A program made the translations under genes and the position numbers. A stretch of 64,000 nt of DNA from Candidatus Diapherotrites archaeon (GTDB taxonomy: Archaea; Iainarchaeota; Iainarchaeia; Iainarchaeales; 1-14-0-10-31-34): NCBI GenBank assembly GCA_040755695.1, contig JBFMAK010000003.1, positions 1 through 64,000 on the forward strand, in the 5' to 3' direction. The notes beneath the pieces were generated by a model. The model made no database searches and was not told the origin of the DNA. It saw nothing but the letters and a program-made list of their open reading frames with translations. Positions 49,905-61,187 of the stretch are shown one piece after another; the stretch's first letter is position 1; each line of letters starts with the position of its first letter.

Positions 49905-52900
49905 ACAGTGGCGGTTGATGCATTGGCAAGTCTAACAGGTTTAGAGTTCTGTAAGCCGCATAGTGGATAACTAGGCTTAAGTGCTGAAGAAGGGCGTGGC
50001 AAGCTGCGATAAGCCCTGGCGAGACGCATGCAGTCGCTTGAACCAGGGATGCCTGAATTTCTCGCGCGAAAGCGTGAGAGGGAACGCAGGGAACTGAAAC
50101 ATCTTAGTACCTGCAGTAAAAGAAAACAATCGTGATGCTGTAATTAGGGTCGACCGAAAACAGCGCAGTTCAAACTGAATTCTGCAGAGCAATCTGCAGG
50201 AGATGTGGTGTGAGGCAAGTACTTCCCTGAAATTGAATTGAAGTCTGCTGGAATGCAGTGCCATAGAGAGCAAGAGCCTCGTAAGTGTAAATGGAAAGGG
50301 AAGATTCTTGCATTTCGAGAGTATCATGCATTGGATATTGCGTGAAAAGACTTGGGGCCATTGACCCCAAAAACTAAATACAACTTAAGTCCGATAGCAA
50401 ACTAGTACCGTGAGGGAAAGTTGAAAAGCACCCTTAACAGGGGGTTAAAAGCGCTTGAAACTATGCGGTCACAGGAAGACATGGCCTTAAAGAATAGAGG
50501 GCCTCCAAAGCAATCAATTGAAAGATTGAAAGCGAGAAGGCCTGATCAGGGTCATGTCGTTCGTCATGAATCACGAGCGAGGGAATTTTAATGCGTGGCA
50601 AGACTAAGAGCTTAAAGCTTGAAGTCGCAGGGAAACCAATTCAACGCAATTCGCAAGAACTAGGTTGAAAGTTCGTAAGAGCTTGAGTCACGCGTTACAG
50701 ACCCGAAGCCGTGCGATCTACTCCTTGGCAAGATGAAGTCATTCTACAGAATGATGGAGGTCTGCAACCGATTCTAGTCTATCTGTTCGGGTGACCTGGG
50801 AGTAGGAGTAAAATGCCAGTCGAGCACGGCAATAGCGGGCACCTCCCGAATTAGCCCTCAGGCTAGCCTGGCCGGAGAAAGACAGCGGGGTAGAGATACT
50901 GATTAGAAAGTACTGGTTCGAAAGTTCCAGCTTTCTTGTCAAACTCCCAATCTGCTGTCATCGTAGATGGCTGGAGTAGGGGTTGAAGGGTAAGCCTTTA
51001 ATCCAAGAAGGGAACAACTTGAACTGTGGTTAAGGCCCATAAATGCTGGTTGAGTGTGAATCGCAAAAAGCATCTTCTTCCTAAGACAGTGTGGAGGTTG
51101 GCTTAGAAGCAGCCATCCTTTAAAGAAAGCGTAACAGCTCACACACCCAACGGGAAAAGGTCTTGAAAATAAACCGGGCTAAACCAGCTGCCGATACCAT
51201 AGGACTTTTTTCGAAAGAAGAAAGATTCAGTAGGGAAGGTATTGTGGTAGAGTAGAAGCAAGTTTGAGAAGACTTGTGGATCTTCCATGAAAACGGATCC
51301 TCGCGCTAGTAATAACAATAGAGGAATGAGAATTTCCTCCGCCGAAAGGGCAAGGGTTCCTTAGCGCTAATCTTTAGCTAAGGGTAAGTCGGTCCTAAGG
51401 CCGCTCTCAATAAGAAGTGGCCAAAAGGGAAATCAGTTCATATTCTGATACCGCACGAATACGATTTGGCGACAATAGCCTGTTTTCTGACACTTCGAGC
51501 TAAGCCGAACATTCTCGTCTGAATGTTTAACTGGAATAAATCTTCGGAGTATTATAATAATGAGAAGGAGATTAAATCCAAGAATAGCTGCAAAGCTTGG
51601 CCTAGGCTTGGAGTCAATGAAAAAGGAAACAGGAAGAATTTTGTGCGACCGTACCAAGAACTGAGAAAAGTGCCCCTGGCTGAGAAGGCCAAGGCGTTAC
51701 AGGAGTAATCAAACTAAGGGAACTCGGCAAACTAGCCCTGTATCTTCGGTATAAAGGGTGCCTGCAGTTATTTTTAATTGCAGGTTGCAATGACAAAGGG
51801 AGTCCGACTGTTTAATAAAAACACATGTCCCAGCCAGCCAGCAATGGTGTGTATTGGGGCTGACTTCTGCTCACTGCCAGTACGTTAAACTTTTTTCCAA
51901 GAAAGCTAAGCGCTGGTGAAGAGCGGGCCTAACTCTGAGGCTCTCACGGTAGCGTAATACCTTGCCGGTTGATTGCCGGCTTGCACCAAGGAAGTAACGA
52001 GATTCCCGCTGTCCCTAGTTTGAGCCTGATGAACTCACTACGTGGTGAATATGCCACGGATCTCCAATGGGAAGAGAAGACCCCACAGCGGTTTACTACA
52101 GTCTGATGCTGTTGTATGGTTTTTGATGTCCAGAGTAGATGGTAGCCTTAGAAGCAATTTCGTCAGGAGTTGTGGAGGCAAAAATGGAACACCATCCTTT
52201 GAAAACTATGCATCTAACTCGAAAGAGGACAACATTAGATGGGTAGTTGGACTGGGGTGGTACACCCCTGAAAAGATATCAGGGGTGTCCAAAGGTGTGC
52301 TCAGGAGAGACAGAAATTCTCCGTAGAGGACAAGACCAAAAGCACGCTTAACCGTGTTCCGCACAGCAAGGAACGCGGGTTCGAAAGAAGGGTCTAGCGA
52401 GCACTAGTGTCCTTATTAATGGGGGCCTAGTCTGACAGTGAACTGATCTTGGGGGTAATTGAGTGGTCGCGGGTGAGAGTTCACAAACTTTTTCTTTTTA
52501 GCAAAAAGAAAAACTTTACTAAAAGAAAAAAATTGTTAGAAAGAAAAAGTTGAATTAATCGACCCCGCGGTTTGCGACCTCGCCGTCGTCTCAAGATATC
52601 CTGGCCGTGCATAAGCGGCCAAGGGTGCAGGTGTTAACTGATTAAAATCTTACGTTAGTTGGGTTGAGAACGGTGCGAGCCAGTTTGGATCCTATCTATT
52701 GGGGATGCGGATTGCTTGAGGGGAAGATCCAGTAAGTACGAGAGGAACGCTGGGTCCTGGCCACTGGTATACCAGTTGTCTGACAAGGCACTGCTGGGTA
52801 GCTACGCCGGAACTTATAAGAGCTGAAAGCATCTAAGCTCGAAGAAGTCCCTGAAAAGAAGCAATCACCCGCGAAACCTTTTGGCCTCCGGGTCAAAGGA

Positions 52901-52996
52901 CGTTAGCGGTAAGAGTACTCCTAGAAGAGGAGCTTGATAGAGCAGGGATGTACGCGAGAAGCTTTGGCAACTCGCTCAGTCCACTGCCACTAAAAA
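49905..52996 (+). rRNA. 23S ribosomal RNA
   Basis: Ends are set by the closing helix CAGTGGC/GCCACT and are approximate. Familiar elements: GGCAAGCTGCGATAAGCCC near the 5' end, the GTPase-centre GGTTGGCTTAGAAGCAGCCA at 51097, GAAGACCCC (2058 region; G as in other archaea), the P-loop ACTGGGGTGG and the sarcin-ricin loop AGTACGAGAGGA at 52735. The peptidyl-transferase ring and helices 89-93 are strongly divergent and helix 89 has an insertion at about 52484-52556 (see findings). No 5S rRNA follows. Confidence 0.94.
52484..52556 (+). other. AT-rich insertion in 23S helix 89 loop, possible intron
   Basis: Between GAGAGTTCA and ATCGACCCC, which are normally adjacent, lie ~73 extra bases. They fold as a hairpin with a perfect 12-bp stem AACTTTTTCTTT (52486-52497) / AAAGAAAAAGTT (52540-52551) and an inner CTTTTT-AGC-AAAAAG hairpin. 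The sequence style matches the tRNA introns of this window. Confidence 0.65.
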
Positions 52997-53092
52997 CTCG
53001 AGAGAACTCTATTCCTGGACTTAATGCCAATGCGTCAAACGAATTTTTTAAATTACTTTAAAATTCTTTTTGATCTAATTTTATTGGTTCGA

Positions 53093-54982
<1,890 letters not shown>

Positions 54983-54983
54983 A

Positions 54984-55045
54984 TCCGTTCAAATTAACGG
55001 AAAAGGCTTAAAATTGTTTGTTTTCCGTTATTATTAACGGAAAGG
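54984..55045 (+). promoter_or_regulatory. Promoter with two inverted repeats for HEPN-MNT
   Basis: TCCGTT...AACGGA (54984-55001) and TTTCCGTTA-TTAT-TAACGGAAA (55022-55043) bracket a TATA-like GGCTTAAAATTG (55005-55016). Two matching operators around an internal promoter point to self-regulation independent of the pyr genes. Confidence 0.65.
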
Positions 55046-55053
55046 TTTTTGAA

Positions 55054-55401
55054 ATGAAAAAAGAGTATATCAGTGCAACAAAAGAGTTTGCAAGGCTTGC
55101 CTTAAATTCAAATGAATCAGCCGTAGTAATACAGAACGCCCACAAGGCAGTAGAGTTCGCTTTGTCTGTTTATGCAATAGAAAAAAGGCTTGCTTTGCCA
55201 AGAGACCATTGGCAGTCAAAGGATCTTTCCTATAAAATAAGCACAGAGTTTGGCAAGAACTTTGCTGAATTGCTCAGAATGTATTTAGGGGCCTACAGGC
55301 TTGAAAACGGCAAAAACGCAAAGAAGGCAAAAGAATTAATGATTAAAATGTTAAAAGAGTTGGAAATCTATGTTAGGCAGACTTTCCTCGCTGACAAATA
55401 G
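55054..55401 (+). CDS. HEPN-domain protein (toxin of a HEPN-MNT pair)
   Basis: ATG 55054 gives 115 residues. The helical protein shows the HEPN layout: EFARLALNSNESAVVIQNAH, AHKAVEFALSVYAIEK, and a later AKELMIKMLKELE helix. The RX4-6H RNase motif is not clear, as in many MNT-linked HEPN proteins. It overlaps the nucleotidyltransferase gene by 32 bases. Confidence 0.82.
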   Translation: MKKEYISATKEFARLALNSNESAVVIQNAHKAVEFALSVYAIEKRLALPRDHWQSKDLSYKISTEFGKNFAELLRMYLGAYRLENGKNAKKAKELMIKMLKELEIYVRQTFLADK

Positions 55402-55990
55402 ACTTGCGGGAATTCCTGAGATTTATGCTATAATATTATATGGCTCTTACGCAAAAAAGGCTCAAGGAAAAAAAAGCGACATAGACTTACTGATAATCGC
55501 CGAAAAAAGCAATGAAAAATTAAAGAAGAAAATAAACGAGATAATTGAAAACCAGAAAATTGGAAGAAAAGTAGTTCAAACTGTTATAACAGAAAAGGAA
55601 TTAAGCAAAAGCCCCTACTATTTATTTGATGTTCTTAGAGATGGCATTGTTCTTTACAAAAACCCCAAAGCATTAATTAAACTTCCATTGGCATTAAAGG
55701 AACAAGCCGTAACAGTCTATTCTTTTACTCTTTCAAAAATGAGCCACAAGAATAGGGCAAGAATAAACAGGGAATTATACGGCGAAAAATCAAGAAAAAA
55801 AATAGGAAAAAAATATAAACTTTACAAATATTTAGGAGTCATAGAAAAAGTAAAAGGAATTAAATTAGGGAAAGGAAGCATTCTAACCCCAAGCAAAGCA
55901 GAAAAAGAAATAGAAAAACTATTCAAAAAATATAAGTTGAAGTACGAAAAAATTCACTTGATAGAAATAGAAAAAGAAAGGGTTGAATGA
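55370..55990 (+). CDS. Minimal nucleotidyltransferase (MNT, antitoxin of a HEPN-MNT pair)
   Basis: The 206-residue product has the nucleotidyltransferase signature ILYGSYAKKAQGKKSDIDLL (GS-x10-D-x-D) in its first third. In known pairs MNT adds AMP groups to the HEPN partner and silences it. The C-terminal half is an extra Lys-rich region. It ends just before pyrD. Confidence 0.86.
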   Translation: MLGRLSSLTNRLAGIPEIYAIILYGSYAKKAQGKKSDIDLLIIAEKSNEKLKKKINEIIENQKIGRKVVQTVITEKELSKSPYYLFDVLRDGIVLYKNPKALIKLPLALKEQAVTVYSFTLSKMSHKNRARINRELYGEKSRKKIGKKYKLYKYLGVIEKVKGIKLGKGSILTPSKAEKEIEKLFKKYKLKYEKIHLIEIEKERVE

Positions 55991-55991
55991 A

Positions 55992-56918
55992 ATGCTTGAA
56001 ACACAATTTTTGGGTGTAAATTTCAGTAATCCTACTGTGCTGGCTTCAGGAATTCTATTCAACTTGAATGCCCAAACAATGATTGAAGTAATTGAAGTGA
56101 ATGGCGCTGGGGCAGTCACAACAAAAAGCTTTTCCTTGAAGCCAAGAGAAGGGCACAAGCATCCTGTAATGCAGAAATTTGATGCAGGATTCATCAATGC
56201 TGTCGGGCTGAAGAATCCTGGAATGGAAGAAATGATAAAAGAAATAAAGGAATTCAAAAAGAAATGCAGTGCACCAATAATTGCAAGCGTTTTCGCTGAA
56301 AGAATTTCAGATTTCGGGGAAATAGTGGAGAAGACAAGCGAGGCAGAGCCTGAATTCATTGAATTGAATATCTCCTGCCCTAACGTGGAAGAAGAATTCG
56401 GTAAGCCTTTCGCGTGCAGCAGGGAAAGCGCAGTAAAAGTAACAGAAACAGCAAAAGACAAAACTAAAATACCATTAATAGTGAAGCTTTCCCCTAACGT
56501 GGAAGACATTACAGCAATAGGAAAGGCAGTAGAGGAAGCAGGTGCAGACGCAGTAAATGCAATTAATACTGTTGGCCCAGGAATGCTTATTGACTTGAAG
56601 CAAAAAAAGCCAGTTCTTACAAACAAGTTTGGGGGCGTGAGCGGAAAAGCAATAAAGCCTGTAATGATCGCAAGCGTCTGGAAATTATACGAAAAAATCA
56701 ATATTCCAATCCTTGCAACAGGCGGAATTACAACAGGAGAAGACGCAGTAGAAGCATTAATGGCCGGAGCGCAATTAATTGGGGTAGGATCAGCATTATA
56801 CTACAGGGGAAACAACGCCTTCAAATTAATCTGCAGTGAAATGCAGGAATGGATGAAAGAAAACAATTATTCGAACATAAAAGAATTAGTGGGAATCGCG
56901 CACGAGGCAAAAAAATGA
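55992..56918 (+). CDS. pyrD: Dihydroorotate dehydrogenase (class 1)
   Basis: It oxidises dihydroorotate to orotate. ATG 55992 gives 308 residues: FSNPTVLASGILF, ELNISCPNVEEEFGKPFACS with the class 1 catalytic Cys, PLIVKLSPNVEDI, GGVSGKAIKP and the FMN-phosphate end ILATGGITTGEDAVEALMAG. Class 1B enzymes work with PyrK, which is not in this window. Confidence 0.96.
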   Translation: MLETQFLGVNFSNPTVLASGILFNLNAQTMIEVIEVNGAGAVTTKSFSLKPREGHKHPVMQKFDAGFINAVGLKNPGMEEMIKEIKEFKKKCSAPIIASVFAERISDFGEIVEKTSEAEPEFIELNISCPNVEEEFGKPFACSRESAVKVTETAKDKTKIPLIVKLSPNVEDITAIGKAVEEAGADAVNAINTVGPGMLIDLKQKKPVLTNKFGGVSGKAIKPVMIASVWKLYEKINIPILATGGITTGEDAVEALMAGAQLIGVGSALYYRGNNAFKLICSEMQEWMKENNYSNIKELVGIAHEAKK

Positions 56919-58237
56919 GCCTGCTCATAAAAAACGCAAAAATTTTTTTAAATGGAAAACTGATTCAAAAAAATCTTTTTCTTGAAGGCGGAAAAATTTC
57001 TGGGATTACATCAAAAGAAATGCTTGCAGAGGAAACAATTGACGCGAAAGGAAAAATAATACTGCCTGGGGCAATAGACTGCCACGTGCACTTCAGGGAG
57101 CCAGGAATGACACACAAGGGAGACTGGAGCACAGAAAGCAGAGCGGCAGCATGTGGAGGGATTACCACAGTAATAGAAATGCCTAATACTATTCCTGCAA
57201 CAAGCACGATTGAGGCACTGAAAGAAAAAAAAGAAATTGCGGGAAAGAAGGCCTACTGCAATTACGGAATACACTTCGGGGCAGAAAAAGAGAACTTGAG
57301 CGAAATAGAAAAAGCGCAAGGCATTGCCTCAATAAAAGTTTTCATGGGAGCAAGCACAGGAAACCTTCTAATTAAAGACACTGCAACACTGGAAAAAGTG
57401 TTTTTGAAAGCAAAAGAAAAAAACAAGATTGTAACCCTGCACGCAGAAGAAGAGCAGATTATAAAGGAAAATGCAGAGAAGGCGAAAGAGAAAGGCTGGA
57501 ATTCAGTAAAATACCACAACAAAATTAGGAGCAGTGAAGCAGAAGTGAAAGCAATAAAGAAAGCACTTGAAATTCAACAGAAAATTGGAAACAAAATGCA
57601 TTTCTGCCATGTGAGCACTGCAGCCGGGATTAAAGAAATTGAAAAAGCAAAGAAGGAAGGCAAGGGGAAGATAAGCTGTGAGGTTTCACCGCATCATTTG
57701 TTTTTGTATGAAGGGAATTTAAGGCAATTAAAGAATTACGGAAAAATGAATCCCCCTTTAAGGGAAAAAAAGGATTGCTCTGCCCTATGAAAAGCAATTA
57801 ACGCTGGAACTGTGGATTTGATTGCAACAGACCATGCGCCTCATACGAAAGAAGAAAAGGAAAAAGATTACTGGGGCGCCCCAAGCGGAGTGACAGGAGT
57901 AGAAACAATGCTGCCATTGCTTTTGAATGCAGTGAATGAAGGAAAAATAAGCTTGCGGAGAATGGTTGAATTGACCTCAGAAAACCCTTGCAGAGTGTAT
58001 GGAATCAAAAACAAGGGATTCATTGCAAAAGGATTTGATGCAGACTTGATTGTTGTTGATTTAAAGAAAGAAAGGAAAATCAGGAGGAGGGAATTGAAGT
58101 GCAGGTGCAAATGGAGCCCTTTCGAGGGAATGAAATTAAAAGGCCTTCCAGAAAAAACAATTATTGGCGGAGAAATAATTTGGGATAATGAAAGAAAATA
58201 TTTTAATGAAAAATTTAGGGGAAAAGAGGTGGTATGA
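56915..58237 (+). pseudogene. pyrC: Dihydroorotase interrupted by an in-frame TGA
   Basis: Dihydroorotase closes carbamoyl-aspartate to dihydroorotate. ATG 56915 (overlapping the pyrD stop) starts MSLLIKNAKIFLNGKLIQKN; metal ligands are present in DCHVHFREPGMTHKGDW, the FMGAS segment, HAEEE, HVSTAAG and, beyond the break, DLIATDHAPHT. The TGA at 57788-57790 lies between KMNPPLREKKDCSAL and KAINAGTVDLIATDHAP, in the same frame, at the place where relatives have Trp (TGG). All active-site parts are intact, so the break is recent, a read error, or tolerated. A 5' (292-residue) and a 3' (GTG 57812, 141-residue) piece would result. Confidence 0.9.
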
Positions 58238-58918
58238 TTGGAAGAATACAAAAAGGAATTCATTAAATTCCTGGTTGAAAGCGGGGCATTAAAGTTTGGA
58301 GACTTCACCTTGAAGAGCGGCAGGAAGAGCCCTTACTTCATCAACACAGGAATGTTCAATGACGGGAAAAGCATAGCAAAATTAGGGCAATATTACGCAA
58401 GCGCAATAGCAAAAGAATTTATTGAAAAGGAGTATGATGTAGTTTACGGCCCAGCATACAAGGGAATTCCTCTTGCGCTGGCAACATCAATTGCCTTAGC
58501 AGAAAAATTCAATGTAAGCAAAGGCTATGCATTCAACAGGAAGGAAGCAAAAGAGCACGGAGACAAGGGGGTAATAGTGGGAAAAGAATTAAAGGACGGA
58601 GACAAGATAATAATACTGGACGACGTATTTACTACAGGAGAAACAAAAGAGGAAACAATTGCATTGCTCAAAGACATAGCCAAAGTGGACTACAAGTGCG
58701 TCCTCATTGCAGTGGACAGAAAGGAAGTGGGAGCAGAAGGGAAGAGCGCAATAAAAGAATTCGAGGCAAAATACGGCATTCCAGTGAAATCAATTGTGAA
58801 CGTCCACGAAATAGTCAGTTTTCTACATAACTACGATTTGGGCGGCAAAATCTACCTGAACAATGAAATCAAAGGAAGGATGGATTCTTACCTGAAAGAG
58901 TATGGAGTGAAAGAGTGA
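58238..58918 (+). CDS. pyrE: Orotate phosphoribosyltransferase
   Basis: It joins orotate to PRPP giving OMP. The 226 residues include FGDFTLKSGRKSPYFINTGM, VYGPAYKGIPLALATSIAL, NRKEAKEHGDKG and the PRPP loop IIILDDVFTTGETKEE. TTG 58238 directly follows the pyrC stop. It abuts the next gene without spacing. Confidence 0.95.
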   Translation: MEEYKKEFIKFLVESGALKFGDFTLKSGRKSPYFINTGMFNDGKSIAKLGQYYASAIAKEFIEKEYDVVYGPAYKGIPLALATSIALAEKFNVSKGYAFNRKEAKEHGDKGVIVGKELKDGDKIIILDDVFTTGETKEETIALLKDIAKVDYKCVLIAVDRKEVGAEGKSAIKEFEAKYGIPVKSIVNVHEIVSFLHNYDLGGKIYLNNEIKGRMDSYLKEYGVKE

Positions 58919-59575
58919 ATGAAATTTAAGAGAGCTACGTACTGGGAGAAAGAAAAAAAAGAATATGGAAAAGCAGTTGAAGCAACGATTGAATTCATTA
59001 GAAAATCAAAAATAACCACAATTGTTCACCCGGGAATAAGCGCTTCGCCCTTTGCCTTTATGATAAGAGAAAAATGGAAACAATTACATCCAAACTATGA
59101 AAAAAATCCTCCGCCAAAATTTTACGTATTAGGAGAACTCCACAAAAAATTTGATTTAAGGAATGAAAAATACTATGATTCTGCAAAGGAATATTTAGGA
59201 AAACGCTGGCCAGGCTTATTGCATAGAATTAATGAACCAATTTTATTTCTGGACGATTTTATGGCTTCAGGAAAAACTTTTTCCAAAATAAAAGGATTTT
59301 TTGTTTCAATTGGAGCAAAAGATATGAAAAGTGCAGTTTTTTCTCTTAACCCGAGCCTGCTGTCTCCAGCAAGTGATTTTTACTGGAGGAAAGGCCCTGA
59401 ACCAGCTTTTAGGGTAATCCGCGACTCTCATTACCGTAAAACAATATATTCCAAAAAACTTAAAATGACAAATTTAAATGAGTATAGAAAAACAAGGAAA
59501 GAATCATTAAGATATGGTGCAACATTTAGAAAAGAACTAAGAAAAGCAATAGGAATCAAAAGAAAAATCAAATAA
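58919..59575 (+). CDS. PRTase-fold protein of unknown role in the pyr cluster
   Basis: The 218 residues contain a PRPP-type motif (PILFLDDFMASGKTFSKI) and an N-terminal TTIVHPGISASPFAFMI strand-loop, so the phosphoribosyltransferase fold is likely. The long basic C-terminus (KKLKMTNLNEYRKTRKESLR) is unusual. Codon use is more AT-rich than pyrE. It could be a separate salvage enzyme or a regulator that senses PRPP. Confidence 0.7.
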   Translation: MKFKRATYWEKEKKEYGKAVEATIEFIRKSKITTIVHPGISASPFAFMIREKWKQLHPNYEKNPPPKFYVLGELHKKFDLRNEKYYDSAKEYLGKRWPGLLHRINEPILFLDDFMASGKTFSKIKGFFVSIGAKDMKSAVFSLNPSLLSPASDFYWRKGPEPAFRVIRDSHYRKTIYSKKLKMTNLNEYRKTRKESLRYGATFRKELRKAIGIKRKIK

Positions 59576-59609
59576 ATATATATTTAAACATATGTTTAAA
59601 CATATGTTT
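59571..59609 (+). promoter_or_regulatory. Promoter and tandem palindromic operators of vapBC
   Basis: A TATA run (aatatatatttaaa) overlaps two back-to-back perfect palindromes AAACATATGTTT (59586-59597 and 59598-59609). This is a textbook operator for an antitoxin that represses its own operon. Confidence 0.7.
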
Positions 59610-59621
59610 ATTGGTGATATC

Positions 59622-59870
59622 ATGGCATCAAAAACTCTTACTATAAGAAAGGACGTTTATGACGCACTGATTAGAGCAAAAGAGGATGACGAAAGCTTCA
59701 GCGAAATGTTTGAAAGATTGCTTACAGAAAAGAAACCAGACCTACTAAAGTATGCGGGAATCTGGAAAATCAGTGAAAAGGAAAAGAAAGGAATCGAAAG
59801 AGAAATAAAAAAAATGCGTAAGAGTGCAGACAAAAATTTTGAGGAAAGACTTAGAAGGATTTTATCATGA
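59622..59870 (+). CDS. vapB: VapB-type antitoxin
   Basis: ATG 59622 behind GGTGATAT gives 82 residues. SKTLTIRKDVYDALIRAKED and ESFSEMFERLLTEK form the RHH-like DNA-binding part of archaeal VapB (UPF0330-like); the Lys/Glu-rich tail would bind the toxin. It overlaps vapC by ATGA. Confidence 0.88.
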   Translation: MASKTLTIRKDVYDALIRAKEDDESFSEMFERLLTEKKPDLLKYAGIWKISEKEKKGIEREIKKMRKSADKNFEERLRRILS

Positions 59871-60259
59871 AAGTTCTTGACACCGACTTTTTAATAGAAT
59901 TGTTTAGAGGTAATCAGCAGACAAAAAATTTTTTGCTTAACCTTCAATTAAAAGGGGAAGAAATTACAACAACGGTTTTTAATTATCAAGAAACTTTGTT
60001 TGGAATGGTATTAAAAAAAGATGAAATAGCAATAGAAAAAGCAAAAATGTTTTTTCAATCAATTAAGATATTTAATTATAATGAAAAAGCTGTTATTGAG
60101 GGCATTAAGGTTCAATTGGTATTAAGAAAAAAGGGAAAAGCAATTGGCTTATTTGATGAAATGATTTCAGGGATTTGCATTGCAAACAATGCAACGTTAG
60201 TAACAAGGAATGCAAAGCATTTCAGCCAAGTTCCAAATCTTAAAATTAAAGTGTGGTAA
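59867..60259 (+). CDS. vapC: VapC-type PIN ribonuclease toxin
   Basis: The 130 residues show the PIN acidic residues in KVLDTDFLIELFRG, TTVFNYQETLFG, GLFDEMISGICIANN and LVTRNAKHFSQV. This is the standard co-directional vapBC layout, in contrast to the two convergent PIN/RHH pairs elsewhere in the window. Confidence 0.92.
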   Translation: MKVLDTDFLIELFRGNQQTKNFLLNLQLKGEEITTTVFNYQETLFGMVLKKDEIAIEKAKMFFQSIKIFNYNEKAVIEGIKVQLVLRKKGKAIGLFDEMISGICIANNATLVTRNAKHFSQVPNLKIKVW

Positions 60260-60290
60260 AAAAAAATAAAAAAAATAAAGGTGGTTGAAA

Positions 60291-61151
60291 ATGAATTACG
60301 TGAAATTCCTCAAGAATTCTGCAATGAAATTCAACAGCATTGCGTGCGTTGGCTTTGACCCGCAGTTAGAGAAAATAGAGAAGGTGTGCAAGGCAAAGAA
60401 CACACAAGCAATATTACTCAAATTTTATTCAGACATATTGAATGCAATGAGAGCAGAAGGAACAATGCCTGCAGCAATCAAGCCCAATTACGCTTTCTTT
60501 GCGCAGTACGGCTTTGATGGATTGAGGGCATTAAAGAAAGTCATAAAGAAAGTGAAAATGGAGAAGATTCCCTGCATTTTGGACGCAAAGAGGGGAGACA
60601 TAGGAAGCACAAGCGGAGCATACGCAAAAGAAGTGTTCGATTTCTGGAAAGCAGACTGCGTTACTATTGCCCCTTACATGGGCTCTGATTCTGTAGGGCC
60701 ATTCATTAAGTACAGCGAAGAAAAAGGAAGGGGGGTGTACATTCTAAACAGGACTTCAAACAAGGGCGCAGCAGACCTCCAGAACTTAATGATAGAAGGA
60801 AAGCCCTTGTACTTGAAGACAGCAGAAAAGATAATTGAATGGAGCGCAAACGCAAAAGGAAATGTGGGGGCAGTAGTAGGAGCAACATCAATCCAAGAAT
60901 TAAAGGAATTAAGCGCTTTCTATTCATCGAACAAGAATTTTGTTCCATTGCTCATTCCAGGAGTTGGCTCGCAGGGAGGCTCAGCGAAAGAAGTAAAGAA
61001 CGCATTAAAGGAAAACAATTACGACATTTCAATTGTGAGAATTAATTCTTCAAGCGCAATAAACTATGCCTTCGAGAAAGACGGAAGCCAAGATTACGTC
61101 GGAGCAGCAGTAAAAGCACTGAAAGAATTGAACAAAGAGATAGAATTTTAA
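60291..61151 (+). CDS. pyrF: Orotidine 5'-phosphate decarboxylase, long (type 2) form
   Basis: It makes UMP from OMP. ATG 60291 behind GGTGGTTG gives 286 residues: SIACVGFDPQLEK, KPNYAFFAQYG, ILDAKRGDIGSTSGAYAKEV with the catalytic Lys and Asp, and a C-terminal PLLIPGVGSQGG phosphate loop. The 280-residue type 2 form differs from the short archaeal type and is shared with some bacteria. Confidence 0.95.
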   Translation: MNYVKFLKNSAMKFNSIACVGFDPQLEKIEKVCKAKNTQAILLKFYSDILNAMRAEGTMPAAIKPNYAFFAQYGFDGLRALKKVIKKVKMEKIPCILDAKRGDIGSTSGAYAKEVFDFWKADCVTIAPYMGSDSVGPFIKYSEEKGRGVYILNRTSNKGAADLQNLMIEGKPLYLKTAEKIIEWSANAKGNVGAVVGATSIQELKELSAFYSSNKNFVPLLIPGVGSQGGSAKEVKNALKENNYDISIVRINSSSAINYAFEKDGSQDYVGAAVKALKELNKEIEF

Positions 61152-61187
61152 ATTCAAAAGAGCTAATTTTTCTGCCCAGGTGAATTA

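Noticed and set aside
47650-52896. Many open frames of 60-116 residues within the 16S and 23S region
   Set aside because: They lie in structural RNA; none has a plausible start context or family.
52997-53092. 5S rRNA after 23S
   Set aside because: No 5S-like sequence; the stretch is the processing stem and the cupin start.
56915-58237. TGA read as Trp or selenocysteine in pyrC
   Set aside because: TGA is a frequent genuine stop in ATGA overlaps throughout the window, the expected residue is Trp, and no SECIS-like element was recognised.
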